Source: Cycas panzhihuaensis (lineage: Eukaryota > Cycadophyta). From it: 64,000 nt of DNA. The notes under the pieces are model-generated. The model searched no databases. It had not been told where the DNA came from and worked only from the letters and a program-made list of their open reading frames with translations. Below are positions 1-11,220 of this stretch, one piece after another (position 1 is the first letter of the stretch; every line of letters begins with the position of its first letter). Position numbers and translations under genes: made by a program. The stretch covers positions 251,603,741-251,667,740 of the forward strand of contig CM041465.1 in the NCBI GenBank assembly GCA_023213395.1, written 5' to 3'.

Positions 1-193
1 AAATACAAATAGATGATCGAAAAAGCACCAATACATCTATAAAGTACACCAAGCCCTTCGAGGCGAGGATCCTAATAAGAAAATGCAGCCCTAAGGCCAA
101 AATTCTGCACTTGCCAAAGGCTGAAATTGGAGAGGAAAACGTACACACAATGATGATCAAATGGGCCCCCAAGGGTCCCTATTTATAGGCACA
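1..193 (-). repeat. E0 3' LTR fragment (R-U5 part, with TATA box)
   Basis: Reading on the minus strand, this is the TATA-to-U5 part of the LTR also seen at 3562-4075 and, inverted, at about 11914-12495. Shared landmarks are the TATAAATAGGG promoter core and the GCCTCGAAGGGCTTGG segment. The U3 half is missing: integrase coding sequence is joined directly to the TATA region near position 190. The LTR continues past the left edge of the window, so its end and target duplication cannot be seen. Confidence 0.75.
180..187 (-). promoter_or_regulatory. TATA box of E0-family LTR
   Basis: Minus-strand TATAAATA followed by GGGACC. The same core occurs in the sister LTR at 12130-12137 on the plus strand, so it is conserved between copies and is the likely core promoter. 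Confidence 0.6.
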
Positions 194-2400
194 TCTTGTC
201 CTTAAGAGTTGAAGTTGTTGGGATGAATATTTTTCCTTTCCATAGAATTAGATCTCTTTTTATTGTGTACTTCATGGATCCAATATCTTGTATTTCCCTC
301 TAGATTTTTTAAATAAGGAGGTCATTCTGATATTCTTGAAATAATTCTTGCATCTAAGTGGGTGTTGCTATTGAGACCACTTTAGGGATGTGTTTTCAAC
401 ATTGTCTTCTAGTATTCATGATAGAGCATTGACAATGACATCTTTTTTCCCTTTTTGTATAATATGTTGAAATAGAATGTCTAGAGTTTACTTACCCATT
501 TTTGTTGCTCATCAGATAATGTCTTATGGTTGAGAAAATATTTGAGGCAATCATGGTCTATTTTGACTATGAAGTTATTCCCCAACAAATACTAATGCCA
601 TTGGTGTATGGCGTGCATAATTGCAAGCATTTCTTTATCATAGATGGGTTTAAGTTGTTCTGTGGTATTGAGTTTACGACTCTCGTAAGCCAATGGTCAA
701 TCTTTCTATAGTAGGACTACTATCCTTGTTCCTGATGCATCGCATTCTAATATAAAAGGATAAGAAAAATATGGGGTTGCTAGAATCAGAGTTGTGACCA
801 TTGTTGTTTTCAAGTATTGAAAAGTGTCTTCTGTTGTAGAGTTCCATAGAAAAGCATCCCTTTTTGTGAGATCTGTCAAAGGGGATGTGATATTGGCATA
901 TCCTTTTATAAGTTTTCGGAGAAATCCAACTACTCCTAAGAAACTTCATACTATAGTCACGTTTCTGGGTGTGGGTCAATTTATTATAGCCTGGACCTTT
1001 ATGGGGTCTATCTTAATGCCTTCTTAAGTAATGATGTGCCCAAGGTATTCCAATTCAATCTTCTAAAACATGCATTTGCTTTTATTAGTGAAGAATCAAT
1101 TCTCTTGAAAAATCTATAGGATAGATCAGATATGCTCCAATTGTTCCTCCCATGTTGAGCTGTATATTAGGATTTCATCGAAAAAAACTAGCATGAACTT
1201 ACGTAGAACAAGTTTGAATATCATATTCATCATACTTTGAAATGTTGTTGGGGCATTGGTTAGGCCGAACAACATAACCCTAAATTCAAATAAATCTTCA
1301 TGTATACGAAAAGTTGTTTTGTACACATCTTCTTCCTTGATACAGATTTGGTAATATCTTGATTGGAGGTGAATCTTTAAAAAATATCTTGCTCCATATA
1401 TTTCATCTAGTAGATCATTAATTCGAGGTATAGAGTAGTGGTTCTAGACTGTAACTTTGTTCAATCCTCAATAGTCAATGCACATTTAGTAGGAACTATC
1501 CTTTTTGCGATTTAATATTACTGTTGATGCAAAAGGATTGGTACTAGTCGAGATGTAGCTTTTCTATAATAGTTCCTTGGTAATTTATTCAGTCTCCCTC
1601 TTAAGATGATATGGATGATGATAAGGGTGAATATTGACCGGTGTTGCTGCTGGTACTAACTCGATAGAATGTTGGCATCCTCGATCTAGAGGCAAGCCCT
1701 ATGGCTCTTCAAAAACCTTGTTGTATTGGTCCATGATGTTTTGTACTTCTATTGGCACATCTTCTACCACAACCTTGTAACATGTTATTATATATGCTAT
1801 AGAATTTTTTCTTAAGATCTTCTCCATCCAGTGTGAGGTCACTAATTGGGTGGGAGGCATGGACAGTGCATGTAAACGGTATGTGCGACCCTTTTATTTG
1901 AAACTCATGTATTGGATTTTATAATTGGTGGTGATAAATCATAATGTTTGTAACCATTGGATGCCTAGCACTACATCGACTCCTCCTATCGACATAGCAA
2001 ACATATAGATTGTTGTTGTGCAATTCTTAATTTGCAGGCTTACTTTTGGGCAAAACCCTCCACATGTCATTGTTTTTCCAGTTGCAATTGCGACTTGAAA
2101 AGCATCTAATGTTTGAATTTGTAGGCCTAATTTTTCAACTATGAGCTTATTGATGAAATTGTGGGAACTCTTGTTATCTATGAGGATGGCTACAAGAGAT
2201 CACTTAATTTTCCCTTAGAATTGTAGGGTTTGGGGAGTGGTGACTTCACCTGTGATGGCCTGTAGAGATATTTGTACATGCTCGGTATATGTAATAGAGA
2301 TGTCTTCAACTTCTGTCTTATCAAGTTCATCTGGATGCTCCTCTTCTTCTTCTTCTGTCGGGATGCCCATATCTTTGTTATTGATCATAAATATCTTCTT
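194..2400 (-). pseudogene. E0 Ty3/gypsy pol (protease, RT, RNase H, start of integrase), decayed
   Basis: Minus-strand reading gives, in order, an aspartic protease motif near 2160-2185 (IDNKSSHNF; the usual D-S-G-S is altered), reverse transcriptase around 1000-1600 with FGLTNAPTTFQ and catalytic FFDE in place of F-x-D-D, and RNase H with ECDASG near 760. It then reads into the N-terminal integrase linker (KGKIFIPTTSTLKDKM) near 190-230. The frame is largely preserved but holds many in-frame stops, many explicable as CAA/CAG to TAA/TAG. The integrase zinc finger and DDE core are absent, because the reading frame runs straight into the LTR TATA region. The element is dead. Family assignment is secure from the RT and protease-RT-RNase H order. 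Confidence 0.9.
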
Positions 2401-3440
2401 GGAGGGGCACTGATAGTCTTAATTCCATTTTCCTCCACACTTGAAACAAGTTCCATGCCTTATGTGCTCTTCTCTATATACTTTTATTGTTTTACTATTG
2501 CCTTTTTCTATTAGGTGAGGTTTGACTTTTATGCCTGATTTAGTCTAGTTGAGTTCGAAACTAGGATTTTGGTAGTAGTTTGGTTCATTTTGTTAGGTAT
2601 AGCTAGTCCTGGCCTCCCTATATTCTCCTTTGATGTTTCTTGCTATGCAGATGGCCTCCCTTATGTTGGCTACCCCTAATGCCTTAATGTGGTATTTGAT
2701 GTTTCTTTTGAGTCCCTTGACATAAGTTTTGTTAATACGATTTCTTGGAAGGGTTGTGGGAATTAAGCTTTGTAAGTTTTGAAATTGTTCTGTGTATGCT
2801 TGAACTAAGCCTATCTGTTGTAATTGGGTGAGTTGGGCAAAGTAGCCTGTGTTCTAAGTTTCTTCATAGTGCCCTTTTAGTGCTCCTTTTAGGGAGTCTT
2901 AATTGTTTGTTTTTTTATTAGAAATCTTTTTCCACCAATTGAACCATTGAAATGCTTTGCCATGTAGATGAGGGGAAGCTACCGGGAGTTTCTCATTGTC
3001 AAGTAGGTCATATACCTGGAAGTAGGCTTCCATTTGAAGTAACCAGATACGAATGTCCCTTGATTTATCAAGATCAATTTTTTCCAAAAAAAAATTGGTT
3101 CTTTTGAGACCATATCTGTGTTCAAAAGCCCTTGGACTCCTATGTTGGTGATCCCTTGCACCTTTGGGTTTGCAGAATAATTTGTCAAACTGCCTTGGAT
3201 CCTCCTATTCCTGGAACCTATCATCTCCTAAAGATCCTCCTTTCTTTTAGTAAAGTTCAATCTCTTATTTATGTTTTCTAATGAAATGTTGGGTTTTTGG
3301 AGGTTATTTTCAAAATGAGCGAATAGGGCGGCTATCTCATCGTTGAATTGATCAACCCTTTTGTCTATGCCTACTATTGAGACTAATTGAGTGTTCACCA
3401 TTTTGTTTTGTTGGAGAGACTTTCCTGATCTTAATTTCAT
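2401..3440 (-). pseudogene. E0 gypsy gag, decayed
   Basis: The likely start is the ATG at 3438-3440 (MKLRSGKSLQQN), about 110 bases downstream of the primer site. The centre (2899-3087) reads RIWLLQMEAYFQVYDLLDNE followed by AFQWFNWWKK, the capsid-like retrotransposon gag pattern. A C-terminal knuckle reads CSKCGGKWN then CPS near 2416-2455, with the His replaced. An acidic run of glutamates follows before the protease. The frame shifts at least once and contains stops. Gag would have packaged the element RNA in the cytoplasm; this copy cannot. Confidence 0.8.
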
Positions 3441-3547
3441 TTAGGGAAAATGAGAAAAACTAAGGGGGGGTGGGGAAATTGAAAATCGCCTTGAATTTTT
3501 TTCTCTTTTTGAAATAGAGATTATCCTCAGGATGGCTTCAAAATGAA

Positions 3548-3559
3548 GCTCTGATACCA
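3548..3559 (-). other. E0 primer-binding site (tRNA-iMet type)
   Basis: Minus-strand TGGTATCAGAGC, an exact match to the plant initiator-Met primer site. It sits two bases after the LTR end, which fixes the orientation of E0 and the inner edge of its 5' LTR. Confidence 0.9.
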
Positions 3560-3561
3560 CT

Positions 3562-4075
3562 TGAAGTAGGACCACCAATAGAAATAATAGTAAAATAGAA
3601 GATAACACAAAAAAACTACCAATAAAGTGAAAGATTTATCTAATAATTGATAATATACAAGAGATCTTGCATGATTCTATAGAATATAAGCTCAATAATA
3701 CTTTAAAATATGATAAACAAGAAATATAATTTATAAATAAGTACTCGACGCTTAGCTTCCTCTTCGAGGTTAGGTTCCCTCCAATTACTACAACCTTAAA
3801 GGCCAAAAATGCAATGGCTAAAATCCACACTGATGATCCCAAAAAGAGTCCAAGGATCCCTGTAAATAGGTGGTGATATTGAGCCTAAGGAACTTGGCCA
3901 AAAGAGAGATGGAAGTCAAGTGGAAATACATATAAAAGTCGGCCAAGAAGATATCTTGAAGTCGGCTACAAAGAGAAGTAAAATACCATAAAATGAAGTT
4001 GGTTGTATATAATAAATGAAGTCGGCCAAATACCATAAATGAAGTCGTCCAGAATAAAGGAATAGGAATGTTGCA
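3562..4075 (-). repeat. E0 5' LTR
   Basis: Bounded inward by the primer site. The outer edge is placed at the TGCAACATTCC start shared with the LTR at about 11914; this edge is an inference. U3 contains three exact GCCGAC cores (plus coordinates 3938-3943, 3961-3966, 4021-4026) and decayed relatives. Confidence 0.7.
3938..4026 (-). promoter_or_regulatory. Cluster of GCCGAC (DRE/CRT-core) motifs in E0 U3
   Basis: Three exact minus-strand GCCGACTT sites lie within 90 bases, with a degenerate GACGACTTC at 4044-4052. GCCGAC is the core bound by plant CBF/DREB factors. The repeat is seen directly; its function is inferred. Two exact copies recur in the related LTR at 12032-12037 and 12099-12104. 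Confidence 0.5.
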
Positions 4076-4463
4076 GTTTTGCAGGGTGCACAAGCCTACA
4101 TTGACAAACTCTTCACATGCTAATAGTACTCAACCTTGTGGATGAACAACAACAACACCTGGATGCAATTCATAGGGCCCACATGCATAATAAATGTCCC
4201 CAAAGAAAAACAATTTCAAAACAATCTCACAATCAATTTTTGAAGGTACAACTTCACACTTAATGCAACTCCTCATAATCTTCCTGCCATTAATCAATTA
4301 TGTCAACATGTCTCAATTTCCTTGGTCACAACAAGCATAATAGTGGTTCCTTCAATCCTCAATGAGCTCCCCCTAGATTTGGATAACACTAGCTCAAACC
4401 TACTTCTAACAATCTCCTTCAAGATCCTTATTTTGGTTATACACTCGCATCCAACAACCTTCT
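4076..4463. other. Unassigned, probably leader of element C
   Basis: No coding similarity recognised. It lies downstream, on the minus strand, of the LTR C primer site, so it is probably leftover leader of that element truncated by or next to E0. Confidence 0.35.
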
Positions 4464-4474
4464 CTCTAGTACCA
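4464..4474 (-). other. Primer-binding-site-like sequence after LTR C
   Basis: Minus-strand TGGTACTAGAG directly after the LTR end TTTTAACA. It differs from TGGTATCAGAG by a TC/CT swap. Confidence 0.5.
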
Positions 4475-5006
4475 TGTTAAAATTTAGGTTTGATATTGTA
4501 AAGATGCGATATCAAACACCTCATTCAAAGTACAAGCCCATTAATATGGAAGCATTTAACATCAGGTCTAATATATTTCATGATCAATGATAGGGCATTC
4601 AATCACCAAATATGAATCAAACAATCGATATTGAGACACAATTTAAAATGGTAAAAAGATGAGGAAACATCCACTTTAAATAAATGAGATCTCATTAATA
4701 AAAAATTGGTGTACAATAAAGCACATGATGAAGGCACATTAGTTTTCATTAGAGAGAACTACATGTCTACATGATTATCCATGAATAAGCTTTACCCTTT
4801 TATAGAAATAGATCACCTCATTAAAGACAAATGATAATATATCGAACATCCACCAATAAAATCATGTGTGAGAACTTACAAGTCTTCCAATGACTTCGCT
4901 GAGCATTTACACAACATTTTGTGGTGCTTACATATTCACAAACTTGAGAAAGTATGTCCAATGATGCACCACAATATGGCCACTAGACAATTTTATATTC
5001 TCAACA
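4475..5006 (-). repeat. Copia LTR C with PPT on one side and PBS on the other
   Basis: On the minus strand it runs TGTTGAGAATA to TTTTAACA (TG...CA, 532 bases). A polypurine tract (AACATTAAGGGGGAG) precedes it and a primer site follows it. Having both marks on one LTR means it is neither a simple 5' nor a simple 3' LTR. No minus-strand pol is present on either side. Confidence 0.6.
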
Positions 5007-5020
5007 CTCCCCCTTAATGT
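5007..5020 (-). other. Polypurine tract upstream of LTR C
   Basis: Minus-strand ACATTAAGGGGGAG immediately before TGTTGAG, the usual copia plus-strand priming site. The sequence changes to plus-strand copia D coding at about 5097. Confidence 0.65.
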
Positions 5021-5096
5021 TGACTAGATGGGGGATGACCATAAAAATCATGGATTGACCATATATTGAGTTGTATTCTCTAACACAAAACACATC

Positions 5097-6640
5097 AAAG
5101 GTATGCTACTATTGTGGAAAGCCTAGGCACTTCAAGAGGGATTGCAGAAAATTGTAGTATGACCAACAAAAGATAAAACAATTGGGACACTATGCAGAAA
5201 CGGAGGACTCTTGGGACAAACAACTCTTTGTCGCGGCCTTTTAGTCACAACATAATGATGAAGAATCCTAGTACATTGACTTAGGAGCTATTTGACACAT
5301 GAATTTTGAAACATGAACAAGTCTATAGGAGGAACAATCCTACTTAGAGATAATTTGGCTCTACTAGTTAAAGTAGTGGGTGGTATCTTAGTAAATGGAG
5401 ATGAATACATTAGTGATGTGCTATATGTACTTGGTTTAAAGAAAACCATGATCTCTGTGAACCATATTGAGAAAAAGAAAATTAGCATTTATTTTGAAAA
5501 TTCACAATGTGTAATCAGAGGTCAAAATAAAAATGTTTGTATTACAAATTAAAGGTGAAATATGAACAACTGAAAGTACTGACTACTGATGTAACCCAAA
5601 TTTATGGCATAATATAATGGGGCATTTGAACTACAATCGTCTCAAATTAATGTTTAGGATGAACATTGTACATGGCTTACCTAAGATAACTATTGATAAA
5701 TGCTTGTGTGAAGATTGCATTATGGGTAAACAATACTAGAAAAAAATTGAAAAATGTTAAGCATGGAGAGCAAAGGAGAAGTTAGCTTTAGTACATGCTA
5801 ATCTATATGGCCTAATGCCCATAACATCTGGTGGAGGTGCTAAATCGTTTCTAACCTTCATTGATGATTCCTCAAGGAAGTCCTAAGTGTACTTCATCAA
5901 GGATAAATATCAAAATTTTGAGTTATTCAAAGAATTTAAAGAAGTAACTAAGAAACAAATGGGATGAAGCTAAAGATATTGAGATCAGATAATGGGGGAG
6001 AGTACACCTTAAGGGAATTTGAACAATACTTCAAGAATCATAGAATCAAGAGGCAATTCACAACTACACATATGCTACAACAAAATGGAGTAGCAAAAAG
6101 GATGAACAAGACTCTTGTAGAACAAGCTAGGGCAATGATGAAAGGCAAATGTCTATCAATGACCTTTTGGGCAGAAGTTGTAAACATGGTAGCTTATTTA
6201 ACAAACATGAGTTCTACCAAGGCAGTTAGAAACATAACTACTGAGGAGGCATGGTCTGGGCCCAAGCCTATAGTGAGCTATCTCAATGTCTTTGGGTGCA
6301 TTGCATATATGCATATTCTAAAGGAAAGGCATAAAAAATTTATTGACAAACGTTCTAAGTGCATCTTCGTTGGATACAATAAGGCAAGCAAAACTTACTG
6401 AGTATATAAGTTGAAGTAAAAAAAAGTGCATACAACTCAAGATATCATTTTTTAAGAAGGTGACAAAGATATCGATTTGTAGCATTATAGTTCATACATG
6501 ATTAAGGGAAAGAAATTGAAGAACAACCAGAATCAATTTCCTTGAGGCAGATTGGCATAACAAGGTTTGAACTCATCAGTATACCAACTGATAATAATGA
6601 TGATGAAGAGGATGAGGATACCTAGATTGAGAGCATTCAT
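5097..6640 (+). pseudogene. Copia D pol fragment (zinc knuckle to integrase), decayed
   Basis: A zinc knuckle reads CYYCGKPRHFKRDC at about 5105-5146. A protease/pre-integrase segment follows (5313-5552, with ISDVLYVLGLKKTMISV), then a pre-integrase HHCC segment near 5620-5735 ending CEDCIMGK. The integrase core includes [10 protein letters not shown], then RSDNGGEY near 5980 and QQNGVAKRMN near 6080, and ends in CIFVGYN near 6385. The catalytic Asp of RSDNGG is kept, while the usual A-E-R-x-N is A-K-R-M-N. RT and RNase H are absent; the element stops at about 6640, where E3 begins. Frameshifts occur at about 5140, 5560 and 5960. It resembles copia A at 57-59 kb in gene order and motifs. Confidence 0.85.
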
Positions 6641-8126
6641 TATAACAAAACTACCCTTCCCAAAGTCAACTTAAAGAAATAATAATAACAATAATAATAG
6701 TATTAATGATGATTAATTAATTTCAACAGGGGAAGGTACAACTTGTACCAAGGTTTGAAATTAGAAGTTATTTAATGTCATAATCCATCATAGGGCATTT
6801 GTATAGGTATTGCCCCTAGCCCCAAGCTAGAACCATGCTTTGCACGTCCACCTTCTACAATACCCATCTTTGTGGTGGTGTTTCCAGATACCAAATACAG
6901 GAATGGTGTCTAAGCCTCATTTTTGGACATGGGATGTTGCTACTAGCAGCTCCTTGCTGGGCCACATCCTCCTTTTAGGTGTACTAGATAACTCTCTCTA
7001 AAAGAGGTAACCACTTCCTTAGTGAGGGGGCACCTTTCTATATTTTATTTATTCGTGGCGCTTATAATTTATGTAAGTGGATAACTAGTTTCCATGTTTA
7101 GAGGTCCTAACCTCAAGGATGCATCAAGTTAGAAGGTCCATCCCTATAGACATATCAATTTACTCCTCATAATTAATTAAACCAGCATGTGTTGGATTTA
7201 TTTTAAGGAATCTTCCTCTTGATACCATATATTCAAGAGGGGATACTGCACCTTGTCTCCTAGGTACTCTACATAAATGATAATTCTCATTCAATTCCAT
7301 TATTATGGCTCCTTGACTCATAGACATGACTATAATTATTCTTTCCTCAATCTTGTATGAGAGGGAGGTTCCTTTACAATTCCTTCTAGAGGGAATACTC
7401 GTGATCCTTGCCATGCAAGGGAAAGCACTTATAAGCCATAATTTCATTTTGTCATCATTTGAAGGTTTCTTAAGGTTGATAATCATTATTGTTATGGTCT
7501 TTTAACACTTCAACGTTAACATAGCAACCTAGCCCTACAAGTTATTGAATTAAATAAGGAATAAGTCAATAAATGAAAAGTATAACACTCGCAATGTCTT
7601 TTATTCTCATAACTTATACATGCCATAAATTTAATGAGTCATGAAGGCATGTTAACTATTTCTTATCATGTTTCCAACTACATGCTTCTTTCATTTCATG
7701 GATGCAACTTGTATTATGGGTTCGTTTCTACCAATGCATGTTAAATGTCATGCAACTGAATGATCTTCATTACTTCACTCAATTGAAGAAGTATAACAAT
7801 TCGTCATTTCTATTAACTATGTCATGTCTATTTAATGCTCAATTTCACAATTGTAAAGACTTTAAACATGCACCTTTTTTCTTCATGTACTATGGTCTTT
7901 AGTGCATTATTATAATATAAGACTGCCATAATCACCTTTATGTCGTGCATACCAAATGCAATGATATTAAAATATTTCTCACATAATCTCTCATGATAGC
8001 ACTACTATTTAAACACCTTTTATGAAGGTATTAAATATCTTTATAAATCTAAAATACCGAGTGCATACTTCCTTTTATCATGCAAGCAATGTTAATGTTT
8101 CAATTGTCATTTGACTCATTAATGAA

Positions 8127-8135
8127 GAGCATACT

Positions 8136-8171
<36 letters not shown>

Positions 8172-8632
8172 TCATTATTTTACCTTCTGAGACATTCATA
8201 ACATTATGATTTCTAAAGTATGATAGCCCTTCATAAACATTTAAGCTATCTAACACAGCAAGATGATTGAGACAATTTCCAACAATTGATGGAAATTGCT
8301 TCTAACAAGTATGCATCTACTACTTTTCGCAACTTCTCCCAAAATAGAAAAGTAATAAACACGTCCCAAGTTGGTACTATATGGAGAGCATACTTATTAT
8401 GCATATATATATATATACTCATTATTTTACCTTCTAAGACATTCATAACATTATGATTTCTAAAGTATGATAGCCCTTCATAAATTTTTAAGCTATCTAA
8501 CACAGTAAGATGATTGAGACAATTTCCAACAATTGATGGAAATTGATTCTAACAAGTATGCATCTACTACTTTTTGCAACTTCTCCCAAAATAGAAAAGT
8601 AATAAGCACATCCCAAGTTGGTACCATATGGA
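8127..8632. repeat. 259-bp tandem duplication inside E3 LTR
   Basis: Copy 1 is 8127-8385 and copy 2 is 8386-8632. Both begin GAGCATACTTATTAT and end near TTGGTACNATATGGA. They differ by scattered substitutions and by the length of the AT tract near the start. Confidence 0.9.
8138..8167. repeat. AT dinucleotide microsatellite
   Basis: About 14 uninterrupted AT/TA units. The matching position in the second tandem copy (8401-8416) has a shorter tract. Confidence 0.9.
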
Positions 8633-9302
8633 TCTACCACATCAAATCCTTAAGGTTCTGATGTGTGTAGCGCTATACAATCCTTCCTAAAACTGGCAAC
8701 TAGCTTTTTAAATTTTAATTCAAATCTTGTAAAGCATTTTATGGCAAATGAGTGTGTAAAGTTTGCAAACATGGTACACATGTTATAACCTTGTCAATTG
8801 GTTCATACAACCCTATCGTGCAATTTTGTACTTAGTGATATGGTGGTTTATAGGTTCAAATGACTTGTTTTAAATCTACTCAGGAGTGTCTTAAATAGTG
8901 TAAAATCACTTTATAACCATATTTAAATATTTTTTAGGGTAGGATATTGATATAGATGCATTTATAATTAATAAAAAATATTTATTATGGTTAATAAATG
9001 GCTGTTACAATTTATAAATGATATTTTATTGTATTTTACCAAATCAAGAGAATATTAGAAGCTAATTACTTGTATAATCTTAAAATAGCTAGGTATTAAA
9101 TGTTGCATACCTTATTTATGAAGAAATACAAAGGGATAATAGTACCTTTTTGTGTATTCTTCATTTGAACTTACTCTTAGAAAGCAAGTTAACGGAGAGG
9201 ATTAGTGTAATGCCTTTGGCATGCCCACTCATTTCCATTCCTTGCTCCAATAGCATGTCTACATTTCAATGATAGCTTGATGTTTGTTTTGCTCCTTACA
9301 TG

Positions 9303-9310
9303 TTTATATA
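9303..9310 (-). promoter_or_regulatory. TATA box of E3 LTR
   Basis: Minus-strand CTCTATATAAACATG, 285 bases after the LTR start, a sensible place for a U3/R promoter. No other element explains it. Confidence 0.45.
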
Positions 9311-9595
9311 GAGAAGTGTTTGGAGAAGAGGAAGGCTTGTTAGAGAAGCTTTCCCCCTTCTTAGCCAATGAGAAGTCGTCTTTTGCATGACCCTTCATAA
9401 TTTGACTTTATACTTTGAAGTTAAATTAACCTATTTAATAAGGGGCTTTCTTAAAAGTCATGAAACACCTCTGCCAACCTCTTAACTATATCCACTTCAC
9501 TTTCCTTTTATAATTTTAAAATTAGTTCCTCTAATTATTGAGGATCTAGTCATTTGAGGATTAGTTTGAGGGGGATAAAATCCCCTCTTGTAACA

Positions 9596-10168
9596 TTGCT
9601 CCCCAAGCTAGGAGATCATTGTCTTCAATGATCAAAGGCTCTTAGGTTGGAAACCATATGTTAGACCTTCTCAATATATTTAATTAATATGTTTGCTTGT
9701 CCTTGTAGTTTTGAGGATTTTCACAATACTGGAAGATATCTAGATAGATGTGATTTAGTTCCTTTAATGGTATCGAGCCATATTAATCAATGAATTGAGG
9801 AATTTTATTTCAAAATTGAAATATAACCTATTAGAAGTTACTATAATAGCAAGTGATTACTCTTATCATAAAAGAGAAGTATTCTTAATATTACTCAAAA
9901 TAGATTGCCTTTTTTATAGGCATCCTTGAGAATTTTACTAAATTTTGTTTTAGATGCATTTGTTATTGGCATCATGAATTATTATAACTAGGAATTTAAT
10001 AATTTTCCATTTTATGCATAATTATTTATAATGTACTTAATTATTGCACATGGCTAGTTAAATTGTAGCTTCTTTTTAGAGTCGAAACTTGTCTAATTAA
10101 TTGGGCCATTTAATATCTAACATAGTGGAGGTTATTTTCTCTAACACTTGACTTTCTCAATTATGTCT
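9596..10168 (-). other. E3 internal region, non-coding
   Basis: 573 AT-rich bases between a purine-rich tract (minus TAGCTTGGGGAGCAA) and a primer site. No gag or pol similarity was found in any frame, so E3 is non-autonomous or gutted. Confidence 0.5.
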
Positions 10169-10181
10169 GGCTCTAATACCA
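10169..10181 (-). other. E3 primer-binding site
   Basis: Minus-strand TGGTATTAGAGCC, one mismatch from the tRNA-iMet primer site TGGTATCAGAGC. It marks the inner edge of the E3 5' LTR at 10182. Confidence 0.7.
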
Positions 10182-10403
10182 TCACAATAAAACTGGTCTT
10201 CCCTAAGTTAATTTAAAGAGATGATAATAATAATAATAATAATAATAGCATTAATGATGGTTATTTAATTTCAAAGGGGGAAGGTATGACTTGTATCAAG
10301 GTCTAGAATGAGAAGTTATTTAGCATCATAACCCATCGTAGTACATTCCTATATGCATTACCACTAGCCCCAAGCTAGAATAATGCCTTCGACGTCCACC
10401 CTC
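10182..10403 (-). repeat. E3 5' LTR fragment, left part
   Basis: Matches 6641-6860 (AAT repeats, then CTAGCCCCAAGCTAGAA and CGTCCACC). It is cut at 10403 by E2 and resumes at 25671. It contains a short AAT microsatellite at about 10220-10246. Confidence 0.75.
10399..10403. other. E2 target-site duplication, left copy (CCCTC)
   Basis: CCCTC precedes the E2 LTR here and follows the other LTR at 25671-25675. Joining the flanks recreates the uninterrupted sequence seen at about 6848-6870 in E3's other LTR. Confidence 0.9.
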
Positions 10404-11220
10404 TGTTGACTTCCCTTTTCGCCACTTAGAAAGTACACTTGTCGAAAGATCACTTTTAGTAGTCTAACTAGGGTTTGTGCCAACATATGGGTCACTCACA
10501 CACATACATACCACATAAGTCCATAATATTACAACAATCACACCATTATCATAGCATTATCATCCATCATAGCATCATATAAAAATCAAAAGCAACACAT
10601 GATACACAATTTCCACGTAACTCATTATTTCATTAAGTAATATGATGTTTGATCACTTTACATCATCATATGGCTTCTCATATCCTTGAAAACCTAACAC
10701 AAACTCGAATATTCGATTCTCTACACTACAGAGAATGGCTCCTAATCAAATAACTCAACTCACATCGAAAATGGTAAGAAATAACCCTTTAATACCCTAT
10801 GTGTGCCTTTTGGGGAACAATTGTGACAAATATTCACAACTATACCCTTTACATAATGCATACCCTTTCATAATGATTACACTAACTAAACATTAATTAC
10901 ACTTAGTTATCTTTCTCTCATCCATATGTCCATATGTACGTTCACCCTTGGCTGATATTTTACTTGCATTTTGTTTGTTTTGTGTTGTGCATTCCTTGTG
11001 CATTAATGTTCTAGAAGTACTCGTTATGTTGTCTTGCTCTACAATGCACCTTGCCATGCATTCCCTAAGAAGCATTTCTTGTTGATTTCTGCTTAAATAT
11101 CATGTGTACCTTTACTTGGATGCTTGTTGGGCTATTTTCTTGCACTCACCGTGATCCGTTAGCTGCCAATTGCTACTGTTCTATAGTCCAAACACATAGG
11201 TGCTAGATTTGACCTTAACA
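10404..11220 (-). repeat. E2 3' LTR
   Basis: 817 bases, TG...CA. It aligns along its length with 24890-25670, for example at CACATAAGTCCA and TGCCTTTTGGGGAA. Many substitutions and small indels make it visibly older than the E1 or F LTR pairs. Confidence 0.9.

Larger units (their letters stand above)
6641..9595 (-). repeat. E3 3' LTR, about 2.95 kb (LARD-like)
   Basis: The minus-strand start TGTTACAAGAGGGG is at 9595, just after a purine-rich tract. A TATATAAA box lies 285 bases further in. The distal ~370 bases (6641-7010) recur next to a primer site at 10182-10403 plus 25671-25834. No coding sequence is recognised inside; the short open frames do not resemble known proteins. It contains a 259-base tandem duplication and an AT microsatellite. 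The LTR length is inferred from these landmarks. Confidence 0.55.

Noticed and set aside
7160-7486. 108-codon minus-strand frame as a gene
   Set aside because: No domain; it lies within repeat sequence (E3 LTR). Length alone is weak evidence in such DNA.
8138-8167. AT tract as an origin or matrix-attachment signal
   Set aside because: It is a simple microsatellite inside an LTR duplication; nothing else supports such a role.
8127-8632. CRISPR-like or satellite array
   Set aside because: Only two copies with no spacers; a local duplication inside an LTR.
9189-9398. Small protein gene on the minus strand in the E3 LTR
   Set aside because: The 69-codon frame overlaps the predicted TATA and transcription start of the LTR and has no similarity.
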